Below, piece after piece: positions 9,301-16,054 of a stretch of 64,000 nt of DNA. The stretch spans positions 5,332,001 to 5,396,000 of the forward strand of contig NZ_CP042997.1 in NCBI RefSeq assembly GCF_008087625.1, given 5' to 3'. Every line of letters starts with the position of its first letter. The first letter of the stretch is position 1. Made by a program: the position numbers and the translations under genes. Source of the DNA: Aquisphaera giovannonii. Lineage in GTDB: Bacteria; Planctomycetota; Planctomycetia; Isosphaerales; Isosphaeraceae. The notes beneath the pieces are model-generated. The model did no database searches and was not told the DNA's origin. It was given only the letters and a program-made list of their open reading frames with translations.

Positions 9301-11233
9301 TCTGCTGGTGAAGCAGGCCTTTGGGAGTCGGATCCTCGGCGCCGTGCCGGTCGGCGTCGACGGCCGCTTCCGCTACGAGAACCTGGCGCCCGGCGGCATC
9401 TATGAACTCTGGCTGGTCCATCGCCAGGGGGGTACGGCACGCGTCCGGATGAAGTCCGACCCATACGCCCCCTTCGCGCTCGCCGAGAAGCTCTCCCTCG
9501 AGCCCGGCCAGGTCCTGGACCTCGGCACGTTCAACGTCGCCACGGGCAAGCGGATCGCCGCTGTGGAGCCGCCACGCGGGGCAACCGTCCCCATCACCGG
9601 CCGGATCGTGGACCTGGAGGGCCGGCCGGTGGCGGGGGCGTCGGTCGAGGCGGGGGGGATCCGGGTGCCGAAGTCGGGCAGCCTGACCGCCTGGCTGGAC
9701 GGGGTGGGGAAGGGGCAGGCTCCCTGGATCGCGTACGAGCACATCGACGGGGAATCGAAGGAGTCCGGCGAGGGCAGGAAGGCCGTCACGGACGCCGGCG
9801 GGCGGTTCCGGATCGAGGGGCTGAACGCCGAGTGCGTGGTCGAGCTGACCATCCGGGGCGAGGCGATCGCGACGGCGAGGATCGAGGTCGCGACGCGGAA
9901 GATGAATCCGCTGCCGGCGCCGGGGTTCCCGAACCAGTACGGGCCGGGATCCATGACGATCTACGGGGCCGACTTCGTCTACACGGCGGTGCCCGGCCGG
10001 CCGATCGTCGGCGTCATCACGGACAAGGAGACCGGCAAGCCGCTGGCGGGCGTGGGCGTCCGGAGCGACCGGTTCGCCGGCTCCGACTTCGTGGGCACCG
10101 CGACGGAGCGGACGGAGACCGACGCGAGTGGGCGGTTCCGCCTCGTCGGCATGCCCCGGGGCAAGGGGAACCAGATCGTCATCGTCCCGGGCGACGACCA
10201 GCCGTACCTCGTGCAGACCCCGGAGGTCCCCGACGCGCCGGGCGTGGGGCCGGCCTCCGTCGAGCTGGCGCTGCCCCGCGGCGTCTGGATCGAGGGGACG
10301 CTCACCGAGAAGGCGACGGGCAAGCCGGTGGCGGGGGCCTGGTTGCATTACATGCCGTTCCTGGAGAACCGCTTCGCGCAGGCGCATCCGTCCTTCCATT
10401 CGGCGTACCATACCGACAATGCCCACATCCAGGACCGCTACGTCACCAAGGCCGACGGCTCGTTTCGGCTGGTCGGCCTGCCGGGCCGGGCGATCGTCGG
10501 CGCGGTCGTCCACCGCGGCAACTACCTCCAGGGGGCCGGCTCGGAGGCCATCCCTGGCCTGAACAAGAGCGGGCACTTCGAGACCTACGGCTGCCCGGTG
10601 CCCGCGGGGAAACTCTTCCCGACGGTCATGAAGGAGATCAACCCTCCCGCCGACGCGAAGAGCGTCCGCGTGGACCTCCAGGCCACGACCGGGCCGTCCG
10701 TCCGCCTCCGGGTCGTCGACGCCGAGGGCAAGCCCGTGACGGGGGCCTCGACCCGGGGCCTGACGGGGCGGGCCTCCCACGAGGCGGCCGCCACGACCTC
10801 GCCCGAGATCGAGGCGGGGAACCTCATGCCCGGCGAGGAGCGGCTGGTCCTGCTCCGCCACGCCGGCCGGAAGATCGGCAAGATCGTGCGGGTCCGCGAG
10901 AAGGACGACGCGAAGGGGCCGGTCGTCGTGACGCTCGAGCCGCTGGCGACCTTCACCGGCACCGTGGCCGACGCCGACGGCGCCCCGGTGCAGGGCGCGA
11001 GGGTCCGGACCGACCTCCTACCCGGCGGGGATTTCTCCCTCAGCCTGGGGGAGGTGGCGACGGATGAGAAGGGGCGATTCGTCGTCGCCGACGTGCCGGC
11101 CGGCTGCGAATACGCGATGGTCGCCGAGTCGGTGCCGTCGCTGGCGAAGATGAAGGTCGCGTTCCTGAAGAAGGCCACCGTCCGCCCCGGCGAGACGACC
11201 GACGTGGGCGTGATCCAATTCGGCAAGGATTGA
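6380..11233 (+). CDS. Giant BlaR1-like M56 metallopeptidase with carboxypeptidase-regulatory-like repeats
   Basis: 1617 aa. The N-terminal part (about 1-385) is an M56 peptidase: membrane segments near 12-34, 50-70 and 160-185, the zinc motif HELAH at 252-256, the later glutamate region AAEEVCDDVVV, and a fourth membrane segment near 360-385. The rest, over 1200 aa, is built from at least eight carboxypeptidase-regulatory-like beta units with signatures such as GRVVGPDGRPVPGAKV, GRLVDEAGKPASG and GVITDKETGKPLAGV. No penicillin-binding SxxK/SxN/KTG domain is visible, so it probably does not sense beta-lactams as classical BlaR1 does. In the family, ligand binding outside activates the cytoplasmic protease, which inactivates BlaI. 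It is translated 4 bases after the blaI-like stop. The ATG at 6380 gives the membrane start; an upstream ATG in the repressor gene is rejected. Confidence 0.85.
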   Translation: MSQSVLTLTTALAGPGLTWLVQSTALLVLGLAAGRLLRRCGPAVQSAVYRTTLAAVLVCPIASALLASAGYEGLAIRLPEPAAIEDDAPPAPEPVGSGPARRSGEPRPAMGPEVAAIPPTPAAQPEPARLPSGPAVEARVDPVAPMQPAAPPVPWGQIVPAVVLAFWLIGSTVLAVRLLVGHRRMARLRAAAVPAGADAESLCGELAAVLAVAPPEVLRSPFLPSPCLDGLRRPAILIPEGDDAGLRETFAHELAHLSRRDGLWNLLRRVAVAAGWVQPLLWMLSRRIEAAAEEVCDDVVVHLGADRAHYAGHLLELAGRSLPPVAPAGVGMISLRTMLARRVVRILDDSRSLSTRVGTLAVAATLAAGLCGTLLAGMLGVGGRDAATGDAKESGSGGKVTRGRVVGPDGRPVPGAKVTAWRSHRDPSLLRFGKGVYLGGQYEYVKTTADSEGRFEVADESAESDAKGRGGMSVLATAPGFGAGVYLDGRPIRLAEGDQPVDGRVVDLEGRPVPGAVVRLLHVWLPDPEARREADARGGPYRFPSEKSLGMDGEPLLPGGVVTDAEGRFHIEGLGRDVMALVEITGPSVALKRTRIVARDKGPIEGETHTSLDGFAVVSPTYGARDAIPVEPSRPIEGVVRDLETNEPIPGTVVTAHRLSGEGGGVDGLIRTETDAQGRYRLVGLPKAGAEGHQLAAYPPLDRPYFVTQGLDVPASPGLETARLDIPLRRAAWASGTVRDARAGKPIEGAFVDYFPMISNERARDYPNFDPQTTSSLSLRTAYRTDADGRFRIPVLPGRGVVTARVEGGSYRAGLGAADIEGDPKEGQLNTYNHIFSGQYHGLKEIDVPGDSPSFPCDLALDPGDSYRVRIVDPDGKPVTTAAVTGRLPGGADLDTDMYGESVATDSGFEPGEKRTFVAHDRGRKLGAMLVIPPDGSKDGDEITLTLRPTATVTGRLVDEAGKPASGLVDAHLDLLVKQAFGSRILGAVPVGVDGRFRYENLAPGGIYELWLVHRQGGTARVRMKSDPYAPFALAEKLSLEPGQVLDLGTFNVATGKRIAAVEPPRGATVPITGRIVDLEGRPVAGASVEAGGIRVPKSGSLTAWLDGVGKGQAPWIAYEHIDGESKESGEGRKAVTDAGGRFRIEGLNAECVVELTIRGEAIATARIEVATRKMNPLPAPGFPNQYGPGSMTIYGADFVYTAVPGRPIVGVITDKETGKPLAGVGVRSDRFAGSDFVGTATERTETDASGRFRLVGMPRGKGNQIVIVPGDDQPYLVQTPEVPDAPGVGPASVELALPRGVWIEGTLTEKATGKPVAGAWLHYMPFLENRFAQAHPSFHSAYHTDNAHIQDRYVTKADGSFRLVGLPGRAIVGAVVHRGNYLQGAGSEAIPGLNKSGHFETYGCPVPAGKLFPTVMKEINPPADAKSVRVDLQATTGPSVRLRVVDAEGKPVTGASTRGLTGRASHEAAATTSPEIEAGNLMPGEERLVLLRHAGRKIGKIVRVREKDDAKGPVVVTLEPLATFTGTVADADGAPVQGARVRTDLLPGGDFSLSLGEVATDEKGRFVVADVPAGCEYAMVAESVPSLAKMKVAFLKKATVRPGETTDVGVIQFGKD

Positions 11234-11324
11234 GGCGCGGGGCGGGAGTATGAGGCGGATCATGAACGCCTCCTTGTAGGTGCCGTTCTGCCCGGGAACC
11301 TGACGAGGGGAGGAGCAAATCCGG

Positions 11325-11420
11325 TTCTCCCCCTTACGAAGGGGGAGTTAGAGGGGGTGGATCAGTCAGGCCGAGGCGATCGAAAACACCCCCCTGTATC
11401 CCCCCTTCGTAAGGGGGGAA
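11325..11420. repeat. Palindromic intergenic element, about 34-bp inverted arms
   Basis: The left arm (11325-11359) and right arm (11387-11420) are near-perfect inverted copies, built on CCCCCTTACGAAGGGGG with flanking runs of C or G, and each arm is itself a small palindrome. The 27-base centre is unrelated. It codes for nothing and lies between the M56 gene and DUF1800. It resembles MITE or REP elements. The rest of this 316-base gap holds only the DUF1800 ribosome binding site. Confidence 0.7.
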
Positions 11421-11549
11421 TGGACTCGTGTCCTCCGCCGCATCGGGGGGGAGTCCGAGCGGGCTCTGGCAACCAAGGCGTCGGGCTTGGCGGACAAACT
11501 CCGAACTCTGCTCCCACGAGGACCGATTCCACGAGGAGGGACGCGACTC

Positions 11550-12914
11550 ATGACGGCCTCGCCCTGGGAACCCTACCGCCCCGACGCCTCATCGCCCTGG
11601 GACCTCGAGCGGGCCTGGACGCTCCGCCGCCGGGCGGGGTTCGGGGCGACGTGGGGGGAGCTCGAGAGGGACATTGCCGATGGCCCCGGGCCGGCGGTGG
11701 ACCGGGTGCTGGCGGGGGAGTGCCGCCTCGATGGCGTGCCCGCGGACTTCGGCCGCGTGGCCGGCCTGATCGGCGACGCGGCGGCCGGCTCCTCGGACGC
11801 GCGCAGGCTCCAGGCCTGGTGGATCTACCGCTGCCTGTTCACGCCCGATCCGCTCCTCGAGCGGCTCACGCTCGCGTGGCACGACCACTTCGCGACGAGC
11901 CAGCTCAAGGTGGAGGACGTCGCGGCGATGAGGGCCCAGAACGAGACGCTCCGGCGCCTCGCCCGCGGGCCGTTCGCCGACCTCGTGCACGCGATGGTCC
12001 GCGACCCGGCCCTGCTTTACTGGCTCGATGCCCCATCCAACAAGAAGGGGAAGCCGAACGAGAACCTCGCCCGCGAGCTGATGGAGCTGTTCGTCCTGGG
12101 CGTCGGGAACTATTCCGAGGCCGACGTGAAGGAGGCCGCCCGGGCGCTCACCGGCCGCACGGTGATCCAGGGGGCTTTCCGCGTCCGCGAGGCGGACCGC
12201 GACGACGGCGCCAAGGCGATCCTCGACAGGACGGGCCGGTTCGACGGCGAGGCCCTCGTCGATCACCTCGTCGCGCAGCCGGCCGCGGCCGACCGCCTGG
12301 CGTGGCGGCTCTGCGCGACGTTCCTCGGCGAGGGGGTGGCCGACGCAACGGCCCGCGCCGAGCTCGCCGCGAGGCTGCGGTCCGACGGCCTGCACGTCGG
12401 GCGCGGGGTGGCCACGGTCCTCCGATCTCGGTTGTTCTTCTCATCGACGAACCTGCACGCGAGGGTCGCCGACCCGATCGGCTTCGTCGTCGGCGCGGCG
12501 AGGGCCCTCGAGCGGTTCGACCCGCCCCCGAGCACCTTGCTGCTGGCGGAGTGGCTCGCGCGGATGGGCCAGGAGCTTTTCTTCCCGCCGAACGTGGGCG
12601 GCTGGCCGGGCGGCCGCGGCTGGCTCACCGGGCGGGCCGTCGTGGCCCGGGCGAACTTCGCATCGGCGCTCGTCGAGGGGCACCTGAACCCGTCGCCGGC
12701 GATCCCCGACCTCCGCGGCCTCGCCGCGCGGCACGGGCGCGGCGGGGGCCGCGAGGCGCTGGGCTTCTTCGCGGGGCTCCTGGCGGGGCGCCCGCTCGAG
12801 GCGGCCGAGCTCGATCGGGTGGCGCATGGGGTGGAAGGCCCGGGCTCGGATGCGTCTCGCCTCGGTCGGGCCGTGGCCTTGCTCCTGGCCGCCGCGGAAT
12901 GCCAGGTGTGCTAA
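11550..12914 (+). CDS. DUF1800 family protein
   Basis: 454 aa, full length for DUF1800. Characteristic parts are the N-terminal RAWTLRRRAGFGATW, the central block LTLAWHDHFATSQ followed by KGKPNENLARELMELFVLG, and the C-terminal FFPPNVGGWPGGRGWLTG. The function is unknown; in planctomycetes it nearly always accompanies DUF1501, as here (13118). The two are thought to act together in the cell envelope. No clear signal peptide is seen from the ATG at 11550, which has GAGGAGGG upstream; longer frames toward 11487 lack that support. Confidence 0.9.
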   Translation: MTASPWEPYRPDASSPWDLERAWTLRRRAGFGATWGELERDIADGPGPAVDRVLAGECRLDGVPADFGRVAGLIGDAAAGSSDARRLQAWWIYRCLFTPDPLLERLTLAWHDHFATSQLKVEDVAAMRAQNETLRRLARGPFADLVHAMVRDPALLYWLDAPSNKKGKPNENLARELMELFVLGVGNYSEADVKEAARALTGRTVIQGAFRVREADRDDGAKAILDRTGRFDGEALVDHLVAQPAAADRLAWRLCATFLGEGVADATARAELAARLRSDGLHVGRGVATVLRSRLFFSSTNLHARVADPIGFVVGAARALERFDPPPSTLLLAEWLARMGQELFFPPNVGGWPGGRGWLTGRAVVARANFASALVEGHLNPSPAIPDLRGLAARHGRGGGREALGFFAGLLAGRPLEAAELDRVAHGVEGPGSDASRLGRAVALLLAAAECQVC

Positions 12915-12935
12915 CGGAATGAAGAATTGTGAAAT

Positions 12936-13073
12936 TGTAGGGTGCGTCTTGACGCACCGGCCCGGCCCGTCGTCACGCTTGGTGAGGCGGGAGAATGAGC
13001 CGGCGTAGGCCTGCGGATTCCACGCTGCGTGCTCCGTGCCGCGGCGGTCCGGTGCGTCAAGACGCACCCTACA
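12936..13073. repeat. MITE-like element with 25-bp terminal inverted repeats
   Basis: The 25-base ends at 12936-12960 and 13049-13073 are exact inverted copies. Each contains the inner palindrome GGTGCGTCNNGACGCACC followed by CTACA. The 88-base middle has no coding potential. It fills most of the gap between DUF1800 and DUF1501. The outermost flanks are A/T-rich, but no unambiguous target duplication was found. Confidence 0.75.
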
Positions 13074-13117
13074 AAAGATGAATGCGCTTTGAGGACAAAC
13101 GTTGAGGGGGTGGAACC

Positions 13118-14344
13118 ATGCTCACGCGACGCGACCTGATCCGGCGGTCGGCCTTCCTCTCGATGGCCCCGGCCGTGCCGGCGTTCCTGGCGAGGACGGG
13201 GCTCGCCTCGGGTGCGGATGAGGCGAAGGAGAAGGATGGCCGGGTGCTGGTGGTGGTCCAGCTCGACGGCGGGAACGACGGGATCAACACCGTCGTGCCG
13301 TTCGGGGACGAGGCGTACGGGAAGCTCCGCAAGGCGCTTCGGCTGCCGGAGGACTCGCTCTGCAAGGTCGGCGACGGAGTCGGCCTGCACCGGGCGTTGA
13401 AGCCGGCGGCGGAGCTGATGGAATCGCATCGCCTGGCGATCGTCCAGGGGGTGGGCTATCCGAACCCGGATCGGTCGCACTTCGAGAGCATGGCCATCTG
13501 GCAGACCGCCCGGCCCGACCGGGCGAGCGCCCGCGAGGAGTCCGCCGGCTGGCTCGGCCGGGCGCTCGACGCCGCGGCGACGCGGGGAACCGCGAGCGGA
13601 CCGGCGGCGGTCCTCGTCGGCGACGAGTCCATGCCGCGGAGCCTCTGGGCCCGCCGGGCGCAGGCGACGTCGTTCGCCGACGCGTCCGACCTGACGCTGG
13701 CGATGCCGATGCCGGCGTCGATGCCGGCACCGGCCGGGGCCCGGCCGTCCGGCGACGACCTGTCCGCGTTCGTCCGACGGACGGTGACGACCGCGTATGC
13801 CACGGCCGCCGAGATGGAGGCCGCCGCGGAGAGGGGGCGGGGCAGGGGGGATGCGGCCCGGTATCCGGCATCCGGCCTGGCGAAGAGGCTGGAGCTGGTC
13901 GCACGGTCGCTCAAGGCGGGCTCGCCGGCGCGGGTCTTCTACGCGATCCAGGCCGGGTACGACACCCACTCCGCCCAGTTGCCGACCCATGCGCGGCTGC
14001 TGGGCGAGCTCGCCGGGGCGCTCCGGGCCTTCCTGGACGACCTCGCCGCGGCGAGGCTGGCCGATCGGGTGCTCGTGCTGGCCTTCAGCGAGTTCGGCCG
14101 CCGGCCGGAGGAGAACGGCTCCCTCGGCACCGACCACGGGACGGCGGGGCCGGTGTTCCTGGCCGGCCCCGCCGTCAAGCCGGGACTCCTCGGCCGGACG
14201 CCCCGCCTGGGCGAGCTCCGCGACGGCGACCTCGCGTGGTCGGTCGATTTCCGGAGCGTCTACGCCGCGGTCCTCGACCTCTGGCTGGGGATCCCCTCCG
14301 CGGGCATCCTCGGCGGGCCCTTCGAGCCGCTGGCGGTGATCTGA
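13118..14344 (+). CDS. DUF1501 family protein, Tat-exported
   Basis: 408 aa, standard for DUF1501 (alkaline-phosphatase/sulfatase-like fold). The N-terminus carries a twin-arginine signal (TRRDLIRRSAFLSMAPAVPA). Family blocks are VVVQLDGGNDGINTVVPFGD, HRALKPAAELMESHRLAIVQ and near the end LAFSEFGRRPEENGSLGTDH, which contains likely metal or catalytic residues. Substrate unknown. It pairs with DUF1800 upstream, separated by a palindromic element, so cotranscription is uncertain. Confidence 0.92.
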   Translation: MLTRRDLIRRSAFLSMAPAVPAFLARTGLASGADEAKEKDGRVLVVVQLDGGNDGINTVVPFGDEAYGKLRKALRLPEDSLCKVGDGVGLHRALKPAAELMESHRLAIVQGVGYPNPDRSHFESMAIWQTARPDRASAREESAGWLGRALDAAATRGTASGPAAVLVGDESMPRSLWARRAQATSFADASDLTLAMPMPASMPAPAGARPSGDDLSAFVRRTVTTAYATAAEMEAAAERGRGRGDAARYPASGLAKRLELVARSLKAGSPARVFYAIQAGYDTHSAQLPTHARLLGELAGALRAFLDDLAAARLADRVLVLAFSEFGRRPEENGSLGTDHGTAGPVFLAGPAVKPGLLGRTPRLGELRDGDLAWSVDFRSVYAAVLDLWLGIPSAGILGGPFEPLAVI

Positions 14345-14458
14345 GGCCCGGCGGCGATGCGGACCCCTTCGCCGGCCGAGGCTCACCCGGTCGCCGGGCG
14401 GAGCCGGCTCCCACAAATGCGTCAGCCACCCGGCTGCAAAGGCCGTGGTGATGGGAGA

Positions 14459-14497
14459 CCCTCACCCCGCCCCTCTCCCGCCGAGCGGGAGAGGGAG
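14459..14497. repeat. Palindromic GC-rich intergenic repeat
   Basis: CCTCTCCCGC (14472-14481) and GCGGGAGAGG (14485-14494) form a perfect 10-bp stem with a 3-base loop, preceded by CTCACCCCGCC. The same motif recurs at 28495-28535 and 28633-28668. It lies between convergent genes and could stop transcription, but it has no T-run. Confidence 0.6.
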
Positions 14498-14583
14498 AGG
14501 AATGGCGTCGCGGCCGCCCAGCAGGATTCGCCAGGAGTTCCTTGCCGCGGCCGGTTCCGTGTCCCCCGGCCCGGGGAGGCCCC

Positions 14584-15684
14584 TCAGCGGAAGTCCGCCA
14601 GGCGGACGGGCTGGCGGCGGGGGCCCCAGGTGCCGGGCTCGGCTTCGAAGAGGCCGGCGCAGGGGGCCTGGCACCCGGGGCAGCGGCCGTCGGGGGTCAG
14701 GTCCCAGCCCGTGAGCGTGTACCAGTCGCGGCCGATCAGGAGGTGGCCGCAGGCGTGGCAGCGGGTGCTGTCGGCCTCGGGGTCGTGGACGTTGCCCACG
14801 TAGGCGTACCGCAGGCCGTTGCCGATCGCGATCGACCGGGCACGCCGCAGCGTGGCGGCGGGGGTCCTCGGTTTGTCCTGCATCCGGTAATCCGGGTGGA
14901 AGGCCGAGAAGTGGATCGGCACGTCCGGGCCGAGCTCCTCCGCGACCCAGCGGGTCAGATCGTCGAGCTCCCCGTCGGAGTCGTTCTCGCCGGGGATGAG
15001 GAGCGTCGTCAGCTCGAACCAGACCGGGGTCTCGTGCTTCAGGTACTTCAGCGTCTCGAGCACGGGCCGGAGCGAGCTGGCGCAGACGTCCCGGTAGAAC
15101 CGCTCGGTGAATCCCTTCAGGTCCACGTTGGCGGCGTCCATGACGCGATAGAACTCCGCCCGGGGCTCGGCGCAGACCTCGCCCGCGGTGACGGCCACGG
15201 CCTTGATGCCCCGGGCGCGGCAGGCCTCGGCCACGTCGATCGCGTACTCGTGGAAGATGACCGGGTCGTTGTAGGTGAACGCGACGCTGCGGCAGCCCAG
15301 CCTCTCTGCGGCGTTCGCAATCACGTCCGGGCTCGCGGAGTCGGCCAGGGTGTCGGTCTCGCGGGACTTGGAGATGTCCCAGTTTTGGCAGAACTTGCAG
15401 GCGAGGTTGCACCCCGCCGTGCCGAACGAGAGCACCGGGGTCCCGGGCAGGAAGTGGTAGAGCGGCTTCTTCTCGATCGGGTCCACGCAGAAGCCGCTCG
15501 ACCGCCCGTAGGTCGTCAGGACGATCCGGTCCCCCTCCCGGGCCCGGACGAAGCAGAACCCGCGCTGGCCCTCGTGCAGCTTGCAGAGCCGCGGGCAGAG
15601 GTCGCACTGCACGCGGCCGTCCTCGAGCGCATGCCAGTATCGCGTCGGCACCGTCGAGGGGATCGATTCGAGTTGTACGGCCAT
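14584..15684 (-). CDS. amrS: AmmeMemoRadiSam system radical SAM enzyme (AmrS)
   Basis: 366 aa, a typical length. The radical SAM cluster motif is CNLACKFCQNW (Cx3Cx2C). It is preceded by an N-terminal cysteine motif CDLCPRLCKLHEGQRGFC, a family hallmark, and by the signature PIEKKPLYHFLPG. The C-terminus has a further CHACGHLLIGRDWY/CPGC zinc-ribbon-like region. In AmmeMemoRadiSam loci it works with AmmeMemo proteins of unknown substrate; those partners are not in this window. I place the start at 15684 because GGGAGGAGG lies upstream and the residues before it come from a palindromic repeat. Confidence 0.9.
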   Translation of the reverse strand: MAVQLESIPSTVPTRYWHALEDGRVQCDLCPRLCKLHEGQRGFCFVRAREGDRIVLTTYGRSSGFCVDPIEKKPLYHFLPGTPVLSFGTAGCNLACKFCQNWDISKSRETDTLADSASPDVIANAAERLGCRSVAFTYNDPVIFHEYAIDVAEACRARGIKAVAVTAGEVCAEPRAEFYRVMDAANVDLKGFTERFYRDVCASSLRPVLETLKYLKHETPVWFELTTLLIPGENDSDGELDDLTRWVAEELGPDVPIHFSAFHPDYRMQDKPRTPAATLRRARSIAIGNGLRYAYVGNVHDPEADSTRCHACGHLLIGRDWYTLTGWDLTPDGRCPGCQAPCAGLFEAEPGTWGPRRQPVRLADFR

Positions 15685-15769
15685 GACAATGTCCTCCTCC
15701 CGTTGAGGATGTCGGGCGAGCCTCCTGGGAGCCGCCGAGCGCGAGGGGCCCGCTCGATCGCGAGCTGTC

Positions 15770-15884
15770 GGGTGGCTGTGGTGGAGCGTAGCGACACCAC
15801 GGTAAGCGGGCCTGTGCTCGCGGCGCCGGCCGTCCCGGGGCCGAGGCGGTCCCGTGGTGTCGCTGCGCTCCACCACAGCCACCC
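15770..15884. repeat. Palindromic element, 33-bp inverted arms
   Basis: Arms at 15770-15802 and 15852-15884 are inverted copies with one mismatch in 33. They are built on GTGGTGTCGCTGCGCTCCAC and end in GGGTGGCTGTGG. The 49-base centre is non-coding. It sits upstream of amrS, in the 370-base gap before nrdJ's end. It resembles a non-autonomous mobile element or REP doublet. Confidence 0.75.
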
Positions 15885-15970
15885 AGAGGCGCAAGGGGAG
15901 TCGCCGAAGGCTCATCCCTGCCCTCGGACCTCATCCCTATCCTCATTCTCGGGTCCGGTGTACATAAAGC

Positions 15971-16006
15971 AAGGGCCGCACGCCCCGGATGAGGCGTGCG
16001 GCCCTT
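15971..16006 (-). terminator. Hairpin terminator downstream of nrdJ
   Basis: AAGGGCCGCACGCC (15971-15984) and its exact complement (15993-16006) form a 14-bp stem with an 8-base loop, 48 bases past the nrdJ stop. The U-tract on the minus strand is weak (CTTGCTTTA), so efficiency is uncertain. Confidence 0.65.
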
Positions 16007-16054
16007 GATGAGTCACGGCCGGCGGATCGCTCTCGCGAATCCGATCCGATCCGA

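Noticed and set aside
6185-10861. A 1558-codon open frame on the minus strand opposite the M56 gene
   Set aside because: It mirrors codon use of the plus-strand gene; high third-position GC leaves antisense frames open. Its product has no domain and no signals.
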